Assembly (NCBI RefSeq): GCF_044542075.1
Contig: NZ_JBITTU010000001.1
Coordinates: 248,001-312,000, forward strand
Direction of reading: 5' to 3'
Origin: Leeuwenhoekiella sp044542075
GTDB lineage: Bacteria > Bacteroidota > Bacteroidia > Flavobacteriales > Flavobacteriaceae
Length of the DNA: 64,000 nucleotides
Shown here: piece after piece, positions 16,418-27,100 of the stretch
How positions within the stretch are numbered: position 1 is the first letter of the stretch
Layout of the letters: each line of letters opens with the position of its first letter
Made by a program: the position numbers and the translations under genes
Notes under the pieces: generated by a model
Seen by the model: only the letters and a program-made list of their open reading frames with translations
Database searches by the model: none
What the model was told of the DNA's origin: nothing

Positions 16418-19042
16418 ATGGCTAAGAAAAAAGAGAAGACTGTTACCCCTTTAATGAAGCAATATAATGGGATAAAAACTAAGTATCCTGATGCGTTGCT
16501 ACTTTTTAGAGTGGGTGATTTTTACGAGACTTTTGGAGAAGATGCCGTAAAGGCCGCAGGAATTTTAGGTATTATTTTAACCAATAGAAATAACGGTGGT
16601 GAGCGTACAGAACTTGCCGGTTTTCCTCATCATTCTTTAAACACCTATTTACCCAAACTGGTTAAAGCGGGTTGCCGGGTGGCGATTTGTGATCAACTAG
16701 AAGACCCTAAAACTACAAAGACAATCGTTAAACGCGGAGTGACCGAACTCGTAACTCCGGGTGTAGCTTTAAATGATGAAGTATTACAGTCTAAAAGCAA
16801 TAATTTTTTAGGTGCGGTACATTTCGGAAAACGCTTACTTGGTCTTTCTTTTCTTGACGTTTCTACAGGTGAATTTTTAACTACACAAGGAGACAGAGCA
16901 TACGTTGATAAGCTGCTTCAAAATTTTAACCCGAGCGAACTACTTATTAGCAAAAGCAACAAGAAAGAATTTAAAGATAGTTTTGGTGCAGATTTTCACG
17001 TATTCTATCAGGAAGACTGGGTCTTTCAAATAGATTTTGCCCGAGAAAGTTTAAACAAACATTTTAATACAAAATCTTTAAAAGGTTTTGGTATTGAAGA
17101 TATAGATGAAGGTATAATCGCCGCAGGTGCAGCACTACATTATTTAAGTGAGACTCAGCATCATAAACTTCAACACATTGCACGTATAGGTCGTATAGCC
17201 GAAGACGCTTATGTCTGGATGGATCGTTTTACCATACGCAACCTAGAGTTATATCAGGGTACTTCTAATAAATCTATCACACTTTTAGATGTTATTGATA
17301 AAACCATATCGCCTATGGGCGGAAGACTTTTAAAGCGATGGTTAGCATTACCGTTAAAATCTATAGCACCCATTCAAGAGCGCCACGAGGTTGTAGAATA
17401 TATTTTAAACAATAATGAGTTTTACGATAAATTATCGCAGCATATAAAAAAAATAGGAGATGTTGAGCGACTTATTTCTAAGGTAGCTACGGGTAAAGTA
17501 ACACCTAGAGAAATTATTCAGCTTAAAAATTCTTTAGAAGCAATGGTGCCCATAAAAGCACTGGCACAGAATACAGAAAATCAAGCACTTCAGATTTTAG
17601 CAGAAAAAATAAATAATCTAGAGCATTTAAGATCTAAGATTAAAGAGACGGTTACTGAAGATGCTCCGGTAAATGTGATTAAAGGAAATACTATTGCTAC
17701 CGGGTTTCATGAAGAACTTGACGAGCTAAGAGGATTAGCGACCTCAGGAAAAGAATATCTTGACAAGATGCTTGCCCGCGAGACCGAACGCACAGGTATT
17801 ACTTCTCTTAAAATAGCCTCAAACAATGTTTTTGGCTACTATATTGAAGTACGCAATACCCATAAAGACAAGGTACCACCAGAGTGGATACGTAAACAAA
17901 CGCTGGTAAACGCAGAACGCTATATCACTGAAGAATTAAAAAAATATGAGGCTAAAATATTAGGTGCCGAAGAGCGCATTTTAGGAATTGAGCAACAACT
18001 CTTTAACCAGCTTGTGACATGGATCACCCAATTTATTGACCCTGTACAAACTAATGCAAATACCATTGCCCAGTTAGATTGCCTAAGATCATTTACATGT
18101 TTAGCTAAAGAAAACAACTACTCAAGACCTGTGATTGATGAGTCTTTTGAACTTGAGATTACAGAAGGCCGTCATCCCGTAATTGAAAAGCAACTTCCGT
18201 TGGGCGAAGTTTATATTGCTAATGACACTTATTTAGATCGAGATACTCAGCAAATGATTATGATCACCGGGCCCAATATGTCTGGTAAATCTGCTATTCT
18301 TAGACAAACTGCATTAATTGTTTTATTAGCACAAATAGGAAGTTTTGTACCTGCAAAGGCTGCACGTATAGGTCTTATAGATCGTATTTTTACGCGCGTA
18401 GGTGCCAGTGACAACATCTCTATGGGCGAATCTACCTTTATGGTCGAGATGAACGAGACTGCAAGCATCCTTAACAATATATCTGACCGAAGTTTAGTTT
18501 TACTCGATGAGATAGGCCGCGGGACCAGTACCTACGATGGTATTTCAATCGCATGGGCAATTAGTGAATATTTGCATGAGCACCCCGCCCGACCTAAAAC
18601 ATTATTTGCAACGCATTATCATGAGTTAAATGATATGGGCGATACCTTTTTACGCATAAAAAACTTCAATGTATCAGTTAAAGAATTAAAAGACACGGTT
18701 TTATTTCTACGGAAATTAATCCCAGGAGGTAGCGCGCATAGTTTCGGAATACATGTCGCTAAAATGGCCGGAATACCGCAACAAGTTTTGCACAGAGCGA
18801 ACAAAATGCTCCAAAAATTAGAAAATTCTAGCCGAAAAGAAGATCAGCAGAAAGTTTTAAAAGAAAATGATGGGGATGAGATGCAGCTTAGCTTTTTTAA
18901 TCTTGACGATCCACTTTTAGAAGAAATAAAAGAGGAAATACTTCATATTGACATAGATACACTAACGCCTGTTGAAGCTTTAATGAAATTAAATGAGATA
19001 AAAAGAATGCTAATTCGAAGTAAAAAAAATAAGGTTTCATAA
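16418..19042 (+). CDS. mutS: DNA mismatch repair protein MutS
   Basis: This full-length 874-residue MutS recognises mismatches and recruits downstream repair. The mismatch-contact motif Phe-x-Glu is at F35-Y36-E37 in GDFYETF. The Walker A P-loop GPNMSGKS is at 618-625; Ser replaces the second Gly of the usual GGKS form. Walker B is LVLLDEIGRGTS. Near the C-terminus QLSFF at about 823-827 fits the sliding-clamp-binding motif, as in other MutS proteins. It diverges from the SpoU methyltransferase and ends just before the tRNA-Gly/Leu promoter. Confidence 0.96.
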   Translation: MAKKKEKTVTPLMKQYNGIKTKYPDALLLFRVGDFYETFGEDAVKAAGILGIILTNRNNGGERTELAGFPHHSLNTYLPKLVKAGCRVAICDQLEDPKTTKTIVKRGVTELVTPGVALNDEVLQSKSNNFLGAVHFGKRLLGLSFLDVSTGEFLTTQGDRAYVDKLLQNFNPSELLISKSNKKEFKDSFGADFHVFYQEDWVFQIDFARESLNKHFNTKSLKGFGIEDIDEGIIAAGAALHYLSETQHHKLQHIARIGRIAEDAYVWMDRFTIRNLELYQGTSNKSITLLDVIDKTISPMGGRLLKRWLALPLKSIAPIQERHEVVEYILNNNEFYDKLSQHIKKIGDVERLISKVATGKVTPREIIQLKNSLEAMVPIKALAQNTENQALQILAEKINNLEHLRSKIKETVTEDAPVNVIKGNTIATGFHEELDELRGLATSGKEYLDKMLARETERTGITSLKIASNNVFGYYIEVRNTHKDKVPPEWIRKQTLVNAERYITEELKKYEAKILGAEERILGIEQQLFNQLVTWITQFIDPVQTNANTIAQLDCLRSFTCLAKENNYSRPVIDESFELEITEGRHPVIEKQLPLGEVYIANDTYLDRDTQQMIMITGPNMSGKSAILRQTALIVLLAQIGSFVPAKAARIGLIDRIFTRVGASDNISMGESTFMVEMNETASILNNISDRSLVLLDEIGRGTSTYDGISIAWAISEYLHEHPARPKTLFATHYHELNDMGDTFLRIKNFNVSVKELKDTVLFLRKLIPGGSAHSFGIHVAKMAGIPQQVLHRANKMLQKLENSSRKEDQQKVLKENDGDEMQLSFFNLDDPLLEEIKEEILHIDIDTLTPVEALMKLNEIKRMLIRSKKNKVS

Positions 19043-19068
19043 AGATTTAATTTTTTTTCAGAATTTGC

Positions 19069-19098
19069 TTTGCAGATTGAAGAAATCTTGTAAATTTG
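19069..19098 (+). promoter_or_regulatory. Promoter of the tRNA-Gly/tRNA-Leu unit
   Basis: TTTG at 19069-19072 and TAAATTTG at 19091-19098 are spaced by 18 bases, a close match to the Bacteroidota vegetative promoter. It is followed by CATCCGCA. The tRNA-Asp promoter near 33540 has the same trailing CANCCGCA, so this may be a stable-RNA discriminator. Confidence 0.75.
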
Positions 19099-19130
19099 CA
19101 TCCGCATTAAGCGACATAGTTTAATGAATT

Positions 19131-19202
19131 GCGAAAGTAGCTCAGGGGTAGAGCATCACCTTGCCAAGGTGGGGGTCGCGGGTTCAAATCCCGTCTTTCG
19201 CT
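19131..19202 (+). tRNA. tRNA-Gly (GCC)
   Basis: A 72-base cloverleaf with acceptor GCGAAAG / CTTTCGC and discriminator T. It has a D-arm GCTC..GAGC, an anticodon stem TCACC/GGTGG with loop TTGCCAA, and a T-arm GCGGG-TTCAAAT-CCCGT. The anticodon is GCC. CCA is not encoded. Confidence 0.96.
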
Positions 19203-19246
19203 CTAGATTGTCATCGTTTTTGAACGATGTTTAATTGAAAGCCCAC

Positions 19247-19330
19247 GCTCGGGTGGTGGAATTGGTAGACACGTTGGACTTAAAATCCAATGAACATTAG
19301 TTCGTACGGGTTCAAGTCCCGTCCCGAGTA
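19247..19330 (+). tRNA. tRNA-Leu (TAA)
   Basis: An 84-base class II tRNA with acceptor GCTCGGG / CCCGAGT, discriminator A, anticodon loop CTTAAAA giving TAA, a long variable arm (TGAACATTAGTTCGTA) and T-loop TTCAAGT. It lies 44 bases behind tRNA-Gly and is probably transcribed with it. Confidence 0.96.
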
Positions 19331-19331
19331 C

Positions 19332-19358
19332 AAAAGCCTCCTCAACAGGAGGCTTTTT
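19332..19358 (+). terminator. Terminator of the tRNA unit
   Basis: The hairpin AAGCCTCCT-CAAC-AGGAGGCTT followed by a run of T directly after tRNA-Leu is a typical intrinsic terminator. Confidence 0.9.
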
Positions 19359-19476
19359 TTATTGGTAATTCATTAACAAAAAATCAATACAATTTTGGTT
19401 ATTTTTGCAGCCTAGAATTAAAAACTCCCCTACATAATAGCTCTATTTTTTCGTATATTAGAAAATTGACATCATT

Positions 19477-20076
19477 ATGCTCTTTAAATTTTTTAAAAGA
19501 TCAAAATCTAACGATAACGGTCTTCAACATAATATTTTGTTTGCGCCAAATTACCTTGTAAAAACAAAGGCTCACAAAAATAGGACTGAGTACACGATGG
19601 GCGGGCACTCCATAATTAATATTGAGCACGAAGACGGCAAAAACATAGGTTTGTATTTTGATGTTACCCGAACTCAGAATGCAAATAAATTAAGTATTAC
19701 AGATGATGAATCTTTACATCTGGGATTTCAAAATATTGCAAATACTAATTATCTCACATTAGGCACAAGAAAAAACTTAGCTCAATCTAAAGCTGGTGAT
19801 AAACTCACTCTCAAATTTAAAGATGGTAATTCTATAACTCTACCCTTAGAATCTTGTTCGGGTATAGCAAAAGAAAAGAAAGGCTATGCTTGTAATCTTC
19901 GAACTAAAATTTCAGATGACGTATTACTCCTTTTCACTACTAAACTTGTAGAATCTTACTTATTTGAATTTCAAAATTCAGAAAAACCTGTAAATAAATC
20001 TTTCGAAGCAGATTCAAGACGAAAATTTAGAGAAGCAGCCCAATCGTTCTTATTTGTTCTTCAGAAGCACTATTAA
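19477..20076 (+). CDS. Hypothetical protein, 199 residues
   Basis: I do not recognise this protein. It has no signal peptide or membrane span. The N-terminus is basic (FKFFKRSKS). The middle looks like alternating beta strands (YTMGGHSIINIEHEDGKNIG, LTLKFKDGNSITLPLE) with two cysteines near residues 129 and 139. The C-terminal 50 residues look helical. Length and steady codon use support a real gene. It is monocistronic, lying between the tRNA terminator and the metalloprotease gene. A TATTTTTG box near 19401 could be its promoter. No function is proposed. Confidence 0.65.
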   Translation: MLFKFFKRSKSNDNGLQHNILFAPNYLVKTKAHKNRTEYTMGGHSIINIEHEDGKNIGLYFDVTRTQNANKLSITDDESLHLGFQNIANTNYLTLGTRKNLAQSKAGDKLTLKFKDGNSITLPLESCSGIAKEKKGYACNLRTKISDDVLLLFTTKLVESYLFEFQNSEKPVNKSFEADSRRKFREAAQSFLFVLQKHY

Positions 20077-20152
20077 TAGGCTGTGAAATTCTATAAATTT
20101 TGCTGTGTAGATTTTGTAATGATTCTGTAAATTATGCATCAAAAACTATACG

Positions 20153-22591
20153 ATGCTAAAAAAACTGATTTTATTACCTCTCCTATGTATTTTACTTTAC
20201 AGTTGTAAGTCTCAAAAGCTCCCCAGCAAAGCTTCCGCAGAGATTGAGACTAAAGACAAAAAAGATTCTAAACTTAAACCTTATGACAAGGTTATCACTA
20301 AAGGCGCATTAAGTGATCCTGGCCTTTTCACTACGCATACTGTTGATGAAAAACTTTATTTTGAAATACCAGACAGCTTATTAGGCAAAGACATGCTTTT
20401 AGTTAGTCGTATTGCAAAAGTACCTTCTGGTTTTGGGGGTGGTTATGTTAATGCAGGGTCTAAGGTAAATGAGCAGGTGGTACGCTGGTCTAAACGTGGC
20501 AACTATATTGACTTAAAGGTAATTAGTTTTGAAAATCAAAGCGATGAGAACAGCCCGATCTCAAAGTCTGTAGAAGCAAATAATTTCTTCCCTATTCTTT
20601 TTAGTACTGCAATAGCCTCAAAAAGTAAAGATTCAACTAATATAATTATTGAAGTAACAGATTTATTTACAAAAGACATAGATGCCATAAATGGAGTTTC
20701 TTCAAGACTGCGCAAAGAGTATAAGATTAAAAAGCTAGACGGAAGCAGATCATATATCGAGTCTGCTGCTGCTTTTCCTAAAAATGTTGAAATAAAACAT
20801 GTAATGACTTATGACGCAGAAGAGCCGCCAGAGCGCGATCAAGCCGGCACTCTCACGTTACTGATGAATCAATCTATGGTTCTTCTTCCAGACGACAAAA
20901 TGCAGCCGCGACTTGCAGATGATCGTGTAGGCTGGTTTACATCTAAGAAATACAATTACGATTCTGAACAGTTAAAAGCAGATGATTATAAAATTATTCG
21001 TCGCTGGAAATTAGTACCTAAAGATATCGAAGCTTACAAAAGAGGTGAACTGGTAGAACCCGTAAAACCCATCATATATTATTTAGATCCCGCTACTCCT
21101 TTAAAATGGCGACCTTATTTTAAACAAGGTATTGAAGACTGGAACAAAGCCTTTGAAGTTGCCGGTTTCAAAAATGCAATTATCGCTAAAGACCCCCCTT
21201 CAAAAGAAGAAGACCCCGAATTTAGCCCAGAAGATGTACGCTATTCTGTAATTCGCTACGTGGCAAGCACAACTCGTAACGCCGTAGGACCTTCTGTATC
21301 TGACCCTAGAACGGGTGAGATTATAGAGAGCGATGTAATCTGGTATCACAACCATCTACGCTCTTACCGTAATCGCTTTATGATTGAAGCAGGAGCTCAA
21401 AACCCGGCAGCACGCACTCTAGAAACTCCCGAAGCAGAAATAGGAGAAATGATGCGCATGGTGATTGCTCACGAAGTAGGGCACGCTTTAGGCTTACCTC
21501 ATAATATGAAAGCAAGTTCTGCGTATCCTACAGATTCGCTACGGGTAGCATCTTTTACCCAGAAATATGGCCTCACCCCTTCTATTATGGATTATGCGCG
21601 TGTAAACTATGTAGCGCAGCCCGGAGATGATGGTGTACGCTATATACGCATGATGGGCCCGTACGATTTATATGCAATTAACTGGGGATACAGATACCTG
21701 CCAGAGGCAAACAGCGCTCTAGAAGAGAAACCTACTTTAGATAAATGGATTCTTGAAAAAGCAGGAAACCCGTGGTATGAATTTGGAAGCGCTAACGGTA
21801 CAGACCCGCACTCCCAGACTGAAAGCTTGGGAGATGATAACATTAAAGCAAGTAGCTATGGTTTAGCAAATTTAAAAAAGGTTGTCCCTAATTTAATAGA
21901 CTGGACTACAAAAGAAGGCTATGGATACGATGATTTAAACGAAGTGTACGGAGAATTAGCACGCTTATGGAGAGGCTATATTAATCACGTGGTGACAAAC
22001 GTAGGCGGTGTTTATGAGACTATAAAAACCTCTAATCAAGAAGGTGTAGTATATCAACCCGTTTCTAAAGAAATTCAAAAAGAGGCGGTAAACTTTTTAA
22101 ATGATAAAGCATTCACAACACCAGACTGGTTATTAAATAAGGATATTTTAGATCGCATTGAAGCAGAAGGAGCCATTGATCAGATTAAAAGCATACAAAT
22201 TTATGCACTCAGCAATTTACTTTCTAGTAAGCGTCTGGGCAGAATGATTGAAGTTGAGCAGAAAAACGGCATAACTGCATATTCGGTGGTTACTTTAATG
22301 AACGACTTGAGAAAAGGTATTTTTAAGGAATTGTATCAAGGGAAAGAAACTGATGCCTACCGCAGAAATATACAGCGTAAATATGTAGAAATTGCTACCT
22401 CTTACTTAAACGAACTTGACAACGATAACCAAGAGGTTCTAATATCAGATGTGATACCACTTATGCGCGGAGAACTTACGCAGCTACGCTCAGATTTAAA
22501 TTCACGTAAAAACAACTCCAGAGATACGTTGACCAGGTATCATTATGCAGATTTAATTGCGCGTATAGATGCCAGTTTTAGGGTAGATTAA
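20153..22591 (+). CDS. Zinc-dependent lipoprotein metalloprotease (DUF5117/DUF5118 type)
   Basis: This 812-residue metzincin-like protease carries the zinc signature HEVGHALGLPH, with His440, Glu441, His444 and His450. It has a lipoprotein signal peptide with lipobox LYSC (Cys18), so it is anchored in the outer membrane or faces the periplasm. The N-terminal half (about 45-310) fits the DUF5118/DUF5117 segments that precede the catalytic domain. The catalytic domain and a DUF4953-like C-terminal part follow. A Met-turn candidate is SIMDYARVNY downstream of the zinc site. It is monocistronic with a terminator behind it. Physiological substrate unknown; a general role in extracytoplasmic protein turnover is inferred. 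Confidence 0.88.
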   Translation: MLKKLILLPLLCILLYSCKSQKLPSKASAEIETKDKKDSKLKPYDKVITKGALSDPGLFTTHTVDEKLYFEIPDSLLGKDMLLVSRIAKVPSGFGGGYVNAGSKVNEQVVRWSKRGNYIDLKVISFENQSDENSPISKSVEANNFFPILFSTAIASKSKDSTNIIIEVTDLFTKDIDAINGVSSRLRKEYKIKKLDGSRSYIESAAAFPKNVEIKHVMTYDAEEPPERDQAGTLTLLMNQSMVLLPDDKMQPRLADDRVGWFTSKKYNYDSEQLKADDYKIIRRWKLVPKDIEAYKRGELVEPVKPIIYYLDPATPLKWRPYFKQGIEDWNKAFEVAGFKNAIIAKDPPSKEEDPEFSPEDVRYSVIRYVASTTRNAVGPSVSDPRTGEIIESDVIWYHNHLRSYRNRFMIEAGAQNPAARTLETPEAEIGEMMRMVIAHEVGHALGLPHNMKASSAYPTDSLRVASFTQKYGLTPSIMDYARVNYVAQPGDDGVRYIRMMGPYDLYAINWGYRYLPEANSALEEKPTLDKWILEKAGNPWYEFGSANGTDPHSQTESLGDDNIKASSYGLANLKKVVPNLIDWTTKEGYGYDDLNEVYGELARLWRGYINHVVTNVGGVYETIKTSNQEGVVYQPVSKEIQKEAVNFLNDKAFTTPDWLLNKDILDRIEAEGAIDQIKSIQIYALSNLLSSKRLGRMIEVEQKNGITAYSVVTLMNDLRKGIFKELYQGKETDAYRRNIQRKYVEIATSYLNELDNDNQEVLISDVIPLMRGELTQLRSDLNSRKNNSRDTLTRYHYADLIARIDASFRVD

Positions 22592-22613
22592 CCAAGCTAC
22601 CTATTTTATACAT

Positions 22614-22651
22614 CTAACGCTTCTCCTAAATAGGAGGAGCGTTATTTTTTT
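22614..22651 (+). terminator. Terminator of the metalloprotease gene
   Basis: The hairpin TAACGCTTCTCCT / AGGAGGAGCGTTA has one mismatch and is followed by a T-run, 22 bases behind the stop. Confidence 0.85.
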
Positions 22652-22792
22652 AACAGAAAACTTCTTAAACACTGTGTTAATTTGACTTAAAAGCGGTTAA
22701 AAGCTGTTAATTCTAAAAATCGAGTATTTTTTAGCTATACATTGAAATGTGTTTTAGGATTTTCTCAGACACACTAACATAAAAAAAATACT

Positions 22793-23239
22793 ATGAGTTA
22801 TACAGATGAAATGGGCAAAAAGCTCAACGAATTATTAGAGAAAAATTATGATGCTGAAGCGGGGTATAAAAACGCTGCTGAGAAAGTTCAGAATTCAGCA
22901 TTGAAGAATTATTTACTAAGTCGCGCACAAGACCGCTATGATTTTGGACATGAACTAAAATCTGAATTAAGTAGCCTTGGTCAGGAGCCAGATAAAGGAA
23001 CGAGTCTTGCAGGAGACGCACACCGCTTATGGATGGATTTAAAAACAGCACTTACATCAGATAAGGATGAAGCTGTTTTGGAAGAAGCTATTAGAGGAGA
23101 AAAGACTGCACTAGAAGAATATAATGAGATTATAAAAAATGGTGAGTTACCATTATCTACTACAAACATTATTGCAAAACAACGCGATAGTGTTCAAAAT
23201 GCCCTCGTAGAAGCAAAAACTCTTGAAACCTTAGCATAG
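22793..23239 (+). CDS. PA2169-family four-helix (DUF2383) protein, copy 1
   Basis: This 148-residue all-helical protein belongs to the ferritin-like DUF2383/PA2169 group. Signature blocks are LNELLEKNYDAEAGYK near the start, YDFGHELKSE, and PDKGTSLAGDAHRLWMDLK in the middle. The Glu, His and Asp residues in these blocks sit where ferritin-like proteins hold metal, but metal binding here is inference. Such proteins are commonly stress-induced. Copy 2 of identical length follows after 184 bases; the two share roughly half their residues. A motif AAATNTGTTTTAGG lies upstream of both copies, so common control is likely. Confidence 0.85.
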   Translation: MSYTDEMGKKLNELLEKNYDAEAGYKNAAEKVQNSALKNYLLSRAQDRYDFGHELKSELSSLGQEPDKGTSLAGDAHRLWMDLKTALTSDKDEAVLEEAIRGEKTALEEYNEIIKNGELPLSTTNIIAKQRDSVQNALVEAKTLETLA

Positions 23240-23293
23240 GTTTTTAATAAGTTATAGATCTGTTTAAGTACTAGATTTAAATAGTGTTAAATA

Positions 23294-23335
23294 CTTGATT
23301 ATTAAGTTAAACACTCTTAATAAATTTGTTTTAGG
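23294..23335 (+). promoter_or_regulatory. Candidate promoter of DUF2383 copy 2
   Basis: CTTG at 23294-23297 and TAAATTTG at 23321-23328 are 23 bases apart. The latter is embedded in AAATTTGTTTTAGG (23322-23335). The near-identical AAATGTGTTTTAGG lies at 22745-22758 ahead of copy 1. GTGTTAA also occurs upstream of both (22674 and 23284). Confidence 0.45.
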
Positions 23336-23423
23336 CTACTCTAATTTTTAACTTATACCAGACGTCAACGAGACACGTTCAACTATACAAAAAAACGTTT
23401 CGATAATTTAAAGATGTAAGAAG

Positions 23424-23870
23424 ATGAAGTTCACAGAAAAAATTTCGAATAAATTAAATGAATTATTAACCAAAAATTATGATGCTGAAGCAGGTTACAA
23501 GTTAGCTTCAGACCATACCGAAAATGGCACTTTAAAAGACTATTTCAATCGCAAAGCAAAAGAGCGCTATGACTTTGGTCATCATATAAAAAATGAGATT
23601 AAGGCATATGGCGAGACTCCTGATAAAGGTACAAGCCTAGCTGGGGATGCGCACCGAGCATGGATGAATATAAAATCTACGGTAACTAGTAATAGTGAAG
23701 AAGCACTTTTAAAAGAGACCATACGCGGTGAAAACAATGCCATTGAAGAATATAAAACTATTCTAAATGAACCGCATTTGCCACCTACAACAGAAGCAAT
23801 ACTAAAAAATCAATTGAGTACAATAGAAAGCACTCTAAAAGAGGTAAAAGCTTTTGAAATAATGGCATAA
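23424..23870 (+). CDS. PA2169-family four-helix (DUF2383) protein, copy 2
   Basis: This 148-residue paralogue of the preceding gene keeps the same blocks: KNYDAEAGYKLAS, RYDFGHHIKNE and PDKGTSLAGDAHRAWM. The spacing between blocks is identical, and most differences are conservative surface changes, consistent with an older tandem duplication. It has its own promoter region and a strong terminator behind it, so the copies can be expressed separately as well as together. Its function is presumed to be stress-related, as for copy 1; the partner or metal is unknown. Confidence 0.85.
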   Translation: MKFTEKISNKLNELLTKNYDAEAGYKLASDHTENGTLKDYFNRKAKERYDFGHHIKNEIKAYGETPDKGTSLAGDAHRAWMNIKSTVTSNSEEALLKETIRGENNAIEEYKTILNEPHLPPTTEAILKNQLSTIESTLKEVKAFEIMA

Positions 23871-23914
23871 AACCTGTTTATTTGAATTAGCCAAATACAA
23901 TAAATAAACATTAT

Positions 23915-23956
23915 AACACCCATCAATAGTGAACTATTGATGGGTGTTGTTTTTTT
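23915..23956 (+). terminator. Terminator of the DUF2383 pair
   Basis: A perfect 16-bp stem (AACACCCATCAATAGT mirrored) with a two-base centre, then G and a T-run. It ends the tandem pair. Confidence 0.92.
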
Positions 23957-24161
23957 AAGTTATACACGTTAATAACTCCTCAAAAGTTAACTTTTTAAAG
24001 CCTCTCTTTTTCTTTAATTTTAAACCTTTACGCATTTAGATTTTCGGTCTTAAGACACAAGGCTTTGTAAAATTTAACTAGTTTTTTTCTCAAACTTTTA
24101 TAAAAACTAGAGCTATTAAAAGATTCAATTCTCGATTATCGAGTTACCCAATGAGAACCAG

Positions 24162-27100
24162 ATGTACCTAATATTTGATACTGAAACAACCGGCTTACCC
24201 AAAAACTGGAACGCTCCCATAACAGATTCTGACAACTGGCCCAGAGCCATACAAATCGCGTGGCAACTTCATGACGACATGGGTAACTGCCTTGAGCACG
24301 AAGATTATCTAATACGACCAGATGGTTTTGATATTCCTTTTGATGCAGAGCGTATTCACGGTATTTCTACAGAATTGGCTCAACGAGATGGTTTACCATT
24401 AGGCGAAGTTCTAGGGAAATTTAAAGCCACTTTAGATAAAACTAAATTTGTTGTAGGTCAAAATGTAGGTTTTGATTTAAACATTATGGGTGCAGAATTT
24501 CATCGTCTTGATGTTACAAATCAATTACAAGAACTCCCGGTTTTAGACACCTGTACCGAAAGAACAGCACAACTATGTCAAATTCCCGGAGGTCGTGGCG
24601 GAAAATTTAAACTCCCTACTCTTACCGAATTACATCAATATTTATTTAACAAGCCATTTTCTGAAGCACATAATGCCACCGCCGATGTAGAAGCAACCAC
24701 ACGTTGCTTTTTTGAACTGGTACGCCGTCGCATTTTTACTCAGGAAGAATTAGATGTACCGGCAGGATATTTTGAAAACTTTTCAGAAGCTAATCCGCAG
24801 CCGATTCAATTTATTGGACTTAAGCATATAAATCTCAAAAAAGCTTCCGAAGAAATTCGCAAGACGCTACAAAAGGTAGATCAGGCAGATATTTCCAGAG
24901 AAGAAATCAAGGAAAATAAGGCCCAACTTGCCAAGGTAGATTTTGTGCATTTGCACAACCACTCGCAGTTTTCAATCCTTCAATCTACTTCAAGTGTACA
25001 CGATCTGGTTGCTGCTGCAAAAAAACATCAGATGCCTGCAGTCGCCATCAGCGATATGGGGAATATGATGGGTGCCTTCCATTTTGTGAAGGCGTTAACT
25101 GCACACAACAAAGGTGCACTTGCCAAAAATGAAGAGTTGATCGCTGCAGGAGAAGAACCTACAGAAACCATTATCAAACCTATTGTTGGGATCGAACTCA
25201 ACGTATGTCAGGATCATAAAAATAAAAGTCAGAAAGACAACGGTTATCAGATTGTGTTTATCGCCAAGAATAAAAAGGGCTATCACAACCTCGCAAAAAT
25301 GGCTTCCCTTGCTTATACAGACGGATTTTACTACGTTCCGCGTATAGACCGGGAGATTGTAGAGCGCTACAAAGAAGACCTTATCGTACTTACCGGAAAT
25401 TTATATGGCGAAGTACCCAGTAAAGTGCTCAATGTAGGTGAAAAGCAAGCTGAAGAAGCCTTACTCTGGTGGAAAGAAACCTTTGGTGAAGATCTCTATA
25501 TCGAGATTATGCGTCACGGGCAGGAAGATGAAGACCGCGTTAATCAGACTTTGGTTGAGTTTTCTAAAACTCACGATGTAAAACTAGTCGCTACAAACAA
25601 CACCTTCTACATTGAGAAAGAAGATGCTTCTGCTCACGATATTTTATTGTGTGTAAAAGATGGTGAGAAAGTTGCCACACCTAAAGGTCGTGGTCGCGGG
25701 TATCGTTTTGGACTCGATAATGAAGAATACTACTTCAAGACTGCGGAAGAAATGAAAGCTCTGTTTACAGATCTTCCGGAAGCGATAAGTAACGTGAGTG
25801 AGGTGGTAGATAAGATTGAAGCTTTTGTATTAGCGCGCGATGTTTTATTACCTGCATTTACAATCCCCGAAGAATTTATATTTGAAGAAGACAAACTAGA
25901 TGGCGGCAAGCGTGGTGAAAACAAATACCTGAAGCACATCACATTTGAGGGAGCTAAAAAGCGCTATCCAGATCTGACACCGGAAATTGAAGAGCGACTC
26001 AATTTTGAGTTGAGCGTTATTGAAAATACGGGATATCCGGGTTATTTCCTTATTGTAGAAGATTTTATTCGTGAAGCCCGAAACATGGATGTCTCTGTGG
26101 GTCCCGGTCGGGGTTCTGCTGCCGGTTCTGCTGTGGCCTACTGTCTGGGAATTACAAACATTGACCCTATTAAATACGATCTGCTTTTTGAGCGCTTCTT
26201 AAATCCTGATCGTGTAAGTATGCCTGATATTGATATCGATTTTGATGATGAGGGCCGAAGCCGGGTTATGGATTATGTGATTAATAAATACGGTGCAAAT
26301 CAGGTGGCGCAGATTATTACCTACGGTACTATGGCTGCAAAGTCATCTATTAGAGATACTGCACGAGTGCTAGACCTTCCGTTAGGTGATGCAGACCGTA
26401 TTGCAAAGTTAATTCCAAACATGTCTAAGCTTGCCAAGATTTTTGGACAAAGCGAGGCTGATTTAAAGAAAAAATTTAGATCTGATGATCTTATAAAAGT
26501 AAACGAACTCTTAAACCTTGCCGAAGGAGATGATCTCGAAGGTCAGACCTTACGAAGAGCCCGTCAGCTCGAAGGTTCGGTGCGTAATACCGGCATTCAC
26601 GCCTGTGGAGTGATTATTACTCCAGATGACATTACTAATTTTGTACCTGTTTCTACAGCAAAAGATTCAGATTTATACGTTACCCAGTTTGACAACTCGG
26701 TAGTTGAAGAAGCCGGGCTTCTAAAAATGGACTTCCTGGGTCTTAAGACCCTTACGCTGATTAAGGATACCGTTAAACTTGTAAAACACAAACACGGCAT
26801 TGATCTCGATCCAGATAATTTTCCGCTAGATGATGCAAAAACCTATGAACTCTTTCAGCGTGGTGATACGGTAGGAATTTTTCAGTATGAATCACCGGGA
26901 ATGCAAAAACACATGCAGGCCTTAAAACCTACCGTTTTTGAAGATCTCATTGCCATGAACGCCTTGTACCGTCCTGGGCCAATGGAATATATCCCGAGTT
27001 TTATTGCGCGTAAGCACGGTAACGAAGAAATACAATACGATTTGCCTGCAATGCAGGAATACCTTGAAGAAACGTACGGGATAACCGTATATCAAGAGCA

